Assembly: GCA_009869945.1 (NCBI GenBank)
Contig: WIXG01000345.1
Location: 17,485 to 81,484 of the forward strand
DNA: 64,000 bases
From: Mesaphorura yosii
Lineage: Eukaryota > Arthropoda > Collembola > Poduromorpha > Tullbergiidae
Direction: 5' to 3'
The notes beneath the pieces are model-generated. The model was given only the letters and a program-made list of their open reading frames with translations, did no database searches and was not told where the DNA came from. A program made the position numbers and the translations under genes. Every line of letters begins with the position of its first letter. Positions within the stretch are counted from its first letter, which is position 1. Of this stretch, positions 55,754 through 64,000 are shown in pieces.

Positions 55754-58700
55754 TCAAAATCCACGCATTTGCTTTTGTGTTTGTGCATCTGCCTTGATTG
55801 AACTCATGAATTTTTGCACCATTCGCAGTCTTTCGTAGGGCACATGCCGTTTGAGACCAGACTCAAAGTAGTTGCTGCTGGCCAGGGGAAGGAGTGCCAA
55901 GCGGGCCGATGCTCTGCAAAAGAAAAACGATCAAAATTCTTTTTTATTAAGATTAAGAGAAGAGCTTAAGTTTTACGCCTTACCTGGCCTCTTGGCTCCC
56001 ATCCTGCAGGAGTCTGACGAGCATTGGCAGGAGCCTTTCTCCATACTCGCCCAACGCCACGTCAACGCCCACTCGGTGGATGAACTGTAGTGCCAGCCTT
56101 CCAACAGTCGCTCGCACGAGCCCATTTCGATGCTGCGCGCCTTGCTCAAGAATATTCATGCATCGCTGCACGCTGCTCGTGGCGACGATGAACTGTAGTC
56201 CGTTGACCGCGTCTGATCGTATAAACTTGTTTGTGTCCGATGTTCGATCCAGCAACTTGTCAGCAATGATGTTCGAGTCCTGCTCCAGCCGCTCTCCAAA
56301 CTTCTGCACTAGATTCGTGCATGATTGAATGGCCGCCCTCGCCACTTGCGACCGCAGATTGCCGACGTGATTCGTGATGCTCAGAATGATGAGATGCAGA
56401 TCTTGCTTGTAGACAGGAACTTGCAGTAGTTTGTTGAGTGTGGCGAAACCCTCGAGCACAGTCTCCCAGTTGGAGGAACTTAACTGCGATAGTGTCAGCA
56501 GTGTCAGAGATGTCGAACTGTGGAAAGGTAGAACAGAAGAAATTAGCAAATGAACCTGCAAAGTCATGAATTTTGAAGTCGGAAGAAACTTACGAAAGAG
56601 GCTTCTGCGGCTTCGGCTGTCTTTCGCATGATTTCGAGGGCCGCGTCGTCTCTTTTTTCCTGATTGAATCTGAACCCACTTTTTCCGGAATGCGGCTCCG
56701 GCTCCGACTTCGAGTGAGAGTCCGAGTCTCGTTGACCTCATGCCCGCGCCCATTCCGGCCATTGTCATTGTCGTTCTCCGCGTCGTTCTCTACGTTCTCA
56801 ACGTAGACTTTAATTGGCTTCTTCACCGTCGCTGCCCGCACGGGTCTCCGAATAAAGTCCGAATCAGTGCTTGATCCTCTCTCGAGAGTTGCAGTCGTCT
56901 TCTGCGCCCTGTCCAAGTCCAAGCTGTCTTCGCTTCCCTGCTTGACTGGTTTCGGCTTCGGCTTCAGCATGTCGGCGGCCCTCACATGATGAGGCTCGTC
57001 ATATTTCGACTCGGACACTTTTCTCTCCATCCTCTCAAGATCAGAATTCCACTCGTTCGAATTCTTGGCTTCTTTCTGCTGTCTTGACTCGCTGACACGC
57101 ATTCTGAAGCTGGGTTCAATTCGCTCAGAGTAATCAGACTTTTTGCGAGGCAAATTCGGTTCTAGTTCTTCGGCCATGTCTTTAACGGCCATGTACGGGT
57201 GAGCGTGAGAGTCGCCGTGGTGTTGCTGTCCGCGTTTTTTCACCAAGTCACCCGGCGCCGGCTCCTCTTCTGAGCTATCCGATCTGTGTCGACTGCGACC
57301 GCGCTGCTGTCCTCTCGGCTTGGCCTTCAATTCATCCTCTTGCATCATCGGCTTTGGAAGCAAGTCTCGGTCTCCGTCTTCAGATTTGACAGCCGCCAAA
57401 TTCATTGCAAGGGACTTTTTCCTCAGCGTGCTCCGCCTTCTCCGCAAATCGCCCTTCACGATCCACGCGATATCCAAATCCTCACACTTTGAATCGATGT
57501 CTTTCTCCTTGTACCCGTACTCCAGTTTCCCACCCTTGATTTTCGGCATCAGCTTCCTCTTCAGTCTGACATCCACGGCGTCCACAACGCGATCAGGTGC
57601 CATCGACTTGTAGTACTTGATCGGGGTCTTGAAGTAGGATGCGAGCACAGTGAGGCATTCGAGGGCGGAGTGGCGAACTGCTTGGATCGGTGATAGTAAG
57701 GAATGCAGCGCCTACACAGATAAACCAACCAAACAATCAACGACAATGAACGTGAAGAAACAACGCCTCTTTTGCTGTTTAGGTTTTGAAGATTTTGAAC
57801 TTACCACTCGGACTCCTTCTTCCAGGTCAAACTCATCCTCTTGATTGCTATCCAGGAGCAAGAACGTGTACATGTCCATCGCCATGGAGCGCAGGTCGTG
57901 GTCGCCGTCCTCGACGACCGTCAGCAGCCCATTTGACACATGCAGCGTGCTGAACCCGTCCCGGAGCTCGATGAGCACTTTGGGCTGCTCCAGTTCAATC
58001 AGTTTCAGGACGAGTGACGACATGTCAGGTACGTAGACGAGTTTCCTTGGGTTTAGCTTCTGGACGAGGGCCTTCAGGTGATGCATGCCTTCTTTTGTGT
58101 CCACATAGTGTGTGATGACGGACAAATGTGTCTTGAGACTCCTAGACAGTTGCGGCGTTTTGAGAGGCTGCATTTTGTCGGTGAGTTTCTTGAGCAACTC
58201 GATCGAAGTGTCAACTGACTTGGCGTTGTCGGGCTTGGCCTTCGTTGAAGCTTCACTGTTGTCTTCGCCTTCGGCTGGCACTGGCACCGGCGCAGTCGTG
58301 TCCTGTGGTGGGGGCTGAGTGGCTGGCGGAGGCTGAGTGGCGGGTGTTGGTTGACCAGCTGGCGGTGGCTGGACTGCTTGCTGAGCCTTATCATAAAAAT
58401 GTCATGTCATGCGTACAGACAACCTTAGGTCGGATAGCTCATAAGGGTCTAACCTTCATAAGTTTCTGGCTGCTTTCTTATTACAAGCTTACCTTTTGTT
58501 GAGTGTATTTTGCCAGTTCGTCCAGTAAATCATCGAATTCAGTGCGTAGTATAACTTCAGGCTGCTTTCTCTTGACCATTTTGACGACTGGCTCCGACAC
58601 GTCCGACTGCTGTTCTTCTTCAAGCACCTCGACACTGGCAACACTTTGATTGCTGTCGTCACTTGTAGCCTCTTCCGTAGTAAAACTTGCTTCACGCTCT

Positions 58701-59842
58701 TTCCCGTCCTGATTGTGATTTTTGGTGTTCGTGCTCGCGCGGTGGGTGTCTGACGCTGGTACCGCTGGCGCTGGTGGAAGGGCCACAGCGGGTTTGTTAA
58801 GGCCTTGCATTGTTCCTCCGTTAGAATGCTTACCATTTTGGCCATGGCCATTGCTTTGTTGCTGTTGCTGACTAGTTTCGTTGACTGGAACCGGAGCTCG
58901 ATCGGCGACCAACCCGATCGAATTTGAAGCTGAGGCTTTCATCATCGAAGTTCTTGGCTTACTTGCTTCATGCTTATTCTTATGTGAGAGGTGTGAATCT
59001 TGATCATTGGTGCTAATTCCGAACAGTTTTGCTTCAAATGGAGTCATTTCCAAGTCGCCTACATCTTCCGTGCCATTTTCCCTGCCTTGACTGCGTCGAC
59101 TGCTATTGCCACGATTCCCATAATCAAGTGTTAAATGATTGTGATTCGGATAGGGCTGCCGGTCCTGCTTTCGAGCACTGTACTCGTACTCTGCTTCCCG
59201 GCTCACTACTTTCAAGCTCTTTCTCTCCAACCCGTGCCCCTGCCCTTGCCCGTACTCACGATCACGATCGCTATCCATTTGAATTGGCCGCCGGTCCCTT
59301 TTCATGACGACGACCCTTTCTTCCTCCTTTGCCATTTCGTCTTCTATTTCCTCTTGTGATAAGGACAAGGGCACAAATCCATCTCGACCTCGTCGCGTTG
59401 TCAAACCCTGCCGTCTTGCCATTTCTCGCTGTCGAGCCAAGTAATCAGCCGTGGCAGTAGCAGTGCCAGCAGTAGCCTCGTTGGCCCCTTCATCCCAGAC
59501 ACGATCGCCGTCCCAGAATTGCACTCGTGGCGATCGCGATCGCGACCTTGGGGACTTCAATGCGGTTGTAGCAGCCTCAACATCAATACTTCCAATGCCC
59601 GGTACGAGATCAAGACACCCAAGATCGCGAGCAGCAACGGCAGGAGAGTACTGGAACAAATTATGCTCGTACAACTCGTCACTTTCGCCCAACCAGCCGT
59701 GATCGTAAGAATCGATCCCGTTTCCGTTCGAGTTTGCGTTGTTGGCGAGTCGTGAACTGACACTTTTACGTCCGACCTTATCAAAAGAGTCGGGACTCGG
59801 ATTCTCGTAGCGGAGTTGTCTGGCTACGAGCAACTGATCCAT
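55754..59842 (-). CDS. TOG/HEAT-array protein, TOGARAM/crescerin-like
   Basis: Five exons on the minus strand, 59842-58493, 58386-57805, 57711-56594, 56517-55984 and 55913-55754, all in frame, give 1247 residues. The N-terminal 450 residues are Ser/Gln/Arg-rich and disordered, followed by a Pro-rich linker (PPPATQPPPQD). A first HEAT array follows at about 490-670 (LLKKLTDKMQPLKTPQLSRSLKTHL, ALVQKLNPRKLVYVPD, DLRSMAMDMYTFLLLDSN, LLSPIQAVRHSALECLTVLASYF). A basic, low-complexity stretch leads to a second array at about 1020-1200 (NWETVLEGFATLNKLLQV, VGNLRSQVARAAIQSCTNLVQKFG, TNKFIRSDAVNGLQFIV, RNGLVRATVGRLALQFIHRVG). The second array resembles the C-terminal TOG domain of TOGARAM proteins, which act on ciliary microtubules; the first array is less certain. 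Assignment to that family is tentative; CLASP is the alternative. Confidence 0.65.
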
Positions 59843-60551
59843 TATCGTATATGATTGTTATCAGTATTCGCTATTCCTCACACTCACACTTCGCTACTTT
59901 GAGGTGTTAAGTGTAATTACGCAGCATTGAAGATTGAAGACTTAAGACTGGAGCCAGTACGAAGGAATGAGTGAGTACATAACACATGAAGGGGAATTCG
60001 CAGGTAGGAACTCTTTGGACATGGAATTGGAACTGGAAACCTGTAACTAGAAGCCGAAGCTGAGATTCCTTCCATCGCACCGTTCCACGTACTTTTGGGT
60101 CAGTCGGTCAATCAATATGTATGAGTACGACACGACTTTTGACTTACTATGATTTCCCACGCTTGAGTTTTGCCCACCGGTTGCCCGTAGCAGCTCTGAC
60201 CTGCTGGACTCTGTTCCCTGTGTATGCACGACACGATAATGATGCTGGTGACCTATTTGTTTACATTTTCCGTGCCGGAATTCAATAATGCATTCGAAAT
60301 GCCAACGGAAAACGCAGAACCATAATCTCTGATCGCATCTGTCACGAACTCAGCCTGGCTTTGCATGGTTGCTGTACTATTTTTATTTTTTATTCCCACT
60401 TGCTCTTTATTGCTGTTAAGCTACTGCTTGGGCCAATTACAAAAACTACTCTAAAAGCATGGATGGGTAAAAATATAAGATTGTATCGTGTAAGTGTAAG
60501 TATAAAATCCCCAATTAAACGTATAAGCTTCTTCAGACGGGCTCGTTGTCG
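59843..60551. other. Intergenic
   Basis: About 710 bases between the TOG-protein start and the 3' end of myosin XV. No gene supported. Confidence 0.4.
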
Positions 60552-63500
60552 TTACTGCGTCCCGTTGCCGCCCGGCATCGGCACGGCCTGCCCCGCGCCC
60601 GCGTGCTGAATGATTTTCTGCTGGATAGAAATGTACATTCGTATGAGGCGGCTGATTTCGTGAGCGTGTTCAGTCTGAATGCGACTTATTCGCTGCTGGA
60701 GCAGATTTCCGAATTTGATGTCCAGAAACAGAACCCCGTCCTCGTTCTTGACTTTGCGTGTCGAAATGATTTCTGAGTACGGCGCACTCGACACGGGCTC
60801 CTGGCAATTGGCAAAATTACGTACGTTAGACGTTAATTAGGCGCAATATGATGCAATAAATGACCTGAAGCAGTTTCAACTTACGTGTGTCACAACGTCC
60901 AGGAAGTGTACCCCATTTTTGTTTAGCGCCAGAATGTACTCTTCGTCCCCGCCCTCGCTCGTGATACGGCGCACGGAGAAGAAACTGGAGCCGAAGAGAC
61001 TCCAGCCCTGCAGCGTCTGCAGCACGGCCGCCTTGGCTTGAGCTTGGTTCATGTTTTTGACCTGTGACCAGTACGTGTGCACGAGATGCACCCACTGATT
61101 GGGCTTCAGATCGCGGGCCGCCAGCGCTGGCTTGGGCAGCAGGTATTTTGTCTCCTTCAGCGTCGGCTGCGTGGACAGCGACGCGGCAGCGTGGAGCAGC
61201 GCGGCGATGCGGGCAATGTCGTGCTGGAAAGTGAATTGAAGCCAGAATTAATTCAACAAGCAGTGTATTTGTATACGTATAAGTTGATCAGTCACTTTGA
61301 CTTACCACGTCATTCTGTCTCAGCGTGCCTCCTGGCATCACAAGCAGGAGTCCCTCCAGGTAATCCGGAGCCACCTGATTGAAAGCGACCTCGATGTACG
61401 ACTCGGAGTCGAATCGCAATGGGAAAGACCACACAGATCGGCAGAAGATGAGGTAAAACACCTGCAATGCAAAAGTAAAACAATCCAAGTTCAAAGCACG
61501 CACAATTTAAAGCTTTCTGCTTTTGCCCTGGCGACATTGTACATTCATTTGACACTTCGACACAGAAGACAAAATTCATAGAATCTACCTGCTGGTTCTT
61601 GTACAGCTCCGTCGTGACGTCAAGAATGTACTCCTCCTTCATGAGGGGCATCGTGAACGTGTCTCCCTCCACGATGCAGTAAATGCTAAACTCTTCGCGC
61701 TCCTCTGCACTCGTAATATTGAGCAGCCCACACATCTCCTCAATCACGTCCTTCACGACCGTCGACATTTTCACGTTGAGCACTCTCTGCGTTCCGCCCG
61801 GGAGCCGGAAGATCTGTCGCTTGGCGTTTCTCCCCGCCGTGATGGCCGTGATCTCTTCCACGGATGGCACATTGCGACGTCCACCGTATTTGAACGTCTT
61901 TCGCAGATTTTGCAGGGTCACGAGGGCCGTACCGTGGTACGGCCGCCGTTTGTCGTACGCCGTTGACTCGAGGTACTTGAAGAGATACGGGCGGAGTTCG
62001 TCGGAGCACGTAAAGTACGCGGAGAGGATCGTGAAGAGGCGCCAGCCGCGCTGCGCCGTGGCTCCGTTGTTGGTCGTCTGCTTCATCATCTGGCAGTACA
62101 GCTCGTCTCGGAGCGGTGGTGACGTGTGGCAGTTGCGGAGGAGCGTGTAGACCGCCTCCACCTCGCCGTGCCCGTGCCCGGGCAAGTCTCCCATGTACCG
62201 CATGATGCTCGCGTAGTTCTCGAGCGCCTTGAGGTTGTTGCCCTCGTCGAGCGGGAGCAGGCTGGTGTCGAGCATTGCTGGCGAGTACTTGACCAACTGC
62301 ATCTGCTCGGACCACGTCCAGCTACTTGCACCGTTGCCCGCCCCCGAGTGTCCGTGGGAGTCATTAAGCTTGAATTTATCACGGCGGAAGTGGTCGATGG
62401 CAAACTGGATGAGCGAGTGCTTCCCGTCTCCAGGCGCGCCTCCTTCGCCGCTGCCACCGCCGCCTGGCGCCAATTGAGCAATTGATCCGTGGTGTGGATG
62501 GCCATGGCTGTGCCCGTGTCCGTTGACGCGGGCTTCACGGTCACCGTCCAATGAGGGTGATGTCGATCGGGATCCTCGACCATGGCCGTGGTCTCCGACG
62601 GCCCCGGCAGAATGTGGAGGCAGACTGTTGGGTGGGACAGGCGTAGCCTGAAAGGATAGTAAGAATGAGCAAATGCAAATTTAGCCATTTGAATACCGAT
62701 TTGCTAAGCAAATTCGCGCAGCAGTAGCAATCAATCAACCTGCTCGATTAAATCCTGGACGCAGATTTCGATCTCGTCCTGATCCCGATCTCGAATATTC
62801 GTGGCAAGACTGGCGAGGCTGCTGAGGTAGAGGTCCGTGACTGGAGCTCGGTATTTGCACTCGCGTACTGCGGCATACCAAGTCACCAGTGGGACAGTCA
62901 TTTTCATTGCACGCACAGAATTGACTAGTGACTCAAGTTCTAATATGTTCGTATTTCGTACTTCACTAATGACTCCATTACCTGACCTTACGAACTAAAT
63001 ACTGAAACAACGAAACAAGTCGAGTCGAGTCGAGTCGCTCATTTGACTAAACTAAGCTAAAAGCTACTAAGCCAGCCAAACGACTGACGACTGGCACAAT
63101 GCAGTTTGGCAATGGCAGTGGTGGCAATTGAACGCAATTGTGAAATCTGATTTCACTTGTCACTCTCTGCATGGCAGCTCAACCGGAGCCGCCAACGCCA
63201 ACCGACTGCACTGCACATGCACACTGCAGGAGCTGTTAATCAGAGCATGAAACTGTACTCACGTAATAAACAAATCCCATTGTCAGTCAACGCACTTTAC
63301 CGTAAAGTGAAGTCACAGCTACGAGCTAATACTATATTGTGCTAAATTACCACACGAGCAAAGATTTTGTAGGCAAATCGTAATTCGTAAGTCAAAAGTC
63401 GTAAGCCAAGCCAAGCAGTTAAGTAATCGGCTTAATAATTTAACTTTTGGCACTGATGCAGATAAACGTTAATGCGAATCTGACTGAGCATCTCAACAAT

Positions 63501-64000
63501 ATTTCAAGAGATTGCCGCCTGTCTCTTGGAGTTGGCAAAAACACGCCACTTAAATTCCGTGCCACACGCTAAGGACTTATAGAGATTTAAAATAAAGGGC
63601 TCACGCTCACCTGCACCGGGCTCGACCCCACGTCGTCCATCCCCGCCGTCGCCGCCGCAGCCGCTTCTGCCTTCATAAAGAGTCCAATCCAGTATTCAAT
63701 GTCTGCATCACCTTTACGCGAATAAAAGTGGAGTCGTTGTCCGTTTGTGCAGTTGATTTGAATTTTGCCGCCGCTCTCATCCACGTATACGCTGCTCAGT
63801 CGGCTGAAGGGCAGCTGATCCAGAATCTGGAGCACGGGGCCCGAGCGCCGGACCAGCGAGAGGCCACTTCCATTTACGGCGATGTATTTGACCTCCGTAG
63901 TCGTCTCGACACGCCAAATCTTCGCAAAGTACAGCGCCCAGCCGCGGCTGAGCTCGATGACGTGGCGCTTGAGTCCCGGTTTCACGGCGTGCAGGGGCCC
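60552..64000 (-). CDS. Unconventional myosin XV, C-terminal MyTH4-FERM part (partial)
   Basis: Runs off the right edge; the motor and neck lie beyond the window. Exons on the minus strand: up to 64000-63611, 62931-62740 (start uncertain), 62647-61589, 61461-61306, 61223-60885 and 60800-60552. The first piece ends a FERM-like lobe with a PH-type fold (LPFSRLSSVYVD, HFYSRKGDADIEYWIGLFM). The 62647-61589 exon starts with a low-complexity His/Gly linker, then a complete MyTH4 domain (YMGDLPGHGHGEVEAVYTLLRNC, PPLRDELYCQMMKQTTNN, RGWRLFTILSAYFTCSDELRPYL, LVTLQNLRKTFKYGGRR) and the first FERM lobe. The remaining exons finish the FERM (FNQVAPDYLEGLL, ALNKNGVHFLDVVTH). The wording fits vertebrate myosin XV and fly Sisyphus: actin-based transport to filopodia or stereocilia tips and microtubule-linked cargo. 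Confidence 0.88.

Overview
The window looks like nuclear DNA of an arthropod. The genes are split by short GT-AG introns (mostly 60-130 bp), many start sites and exon joins are unambiguous, and the gene content combines housekeeping genes (ATAD5, NEMF, thioredoxin, TOG-array and myosin XV genes) with arthropod-style chemosensory receptors, a divergent ionotropic receptor, clan-2 P450s, a GH18 chitinase and a TRPA channel. A springtail (Collembola) or another compact non-insect hexapod fits best, but that is inference from gene repertoire.

Layout. 1-4.4 kb: a four-exon bacillopeptidase F-like secreted subtilase (+) and an intron-bearing ribosomal protein S3 copy with two frameshifts (-). 6.2-8.0 kb: an oxalate/formate-antiporter-type MFS transporter (+). 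8.2-13.1 kb: ATAD5 (-) head to head with a mitochondrial thioredoxin (+). 13.6-15.7 kb: a glycine N-acyltransferase-like protein (+) convergent with a C-type lectin (-). 17.1-22 kb: an alpha-1,3-fucosyltransferase (+) convergent with NEMF (-). 23-27 kb: a small membrane protein and a TRPA channel (-). 27.8-29.8 kb: a broken Ig-superfamily gene (+) with a small cystine-knot peptide gene antisense inside it. 30.4-36.6 kb: chitinase and two tandem P450s (+). 37.4-46.0 kb: two seven-TM chemoreceptor-like genes and one ionotropic-receptor-like gene (+), interrupted by an EB-type membrane protein (-). 46.3-47.6 kb: a dead DD41D mariner. 48.1-54.8 kb: three tandem EB-ectodomain membrane proteins (+), the middle one carrying a full tyrosine kinase. 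55.7-59.8 kb: a TOGARAM/crescerin-like TOG protein (-). 60.5-64 kb: the C-terminal part of myosin XV (-), cut by the window edge.

The most unusual system is the 48-55 kb cluster: a 687-residue receptor tyrosine kinase with a cysteine-rich EB-like ectodomain, flanked on both sides by paralogues that share the ectodomain and membrane anchor but have no kinase. This looks like a signalling receptor with built-in decoys or co-receptors. Other notable signals are a gene-conversion tract and a lineage-specific GC-AG intron between the tandem P450s, a 465-bp element with very long inverted arms at the 3' end of one EB gene, and two TA-flanked MITEs.

All exon models were built by hand from splice consensus and reading-frame continuity. 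Family calls rest on recognised motifs, not on a database search.
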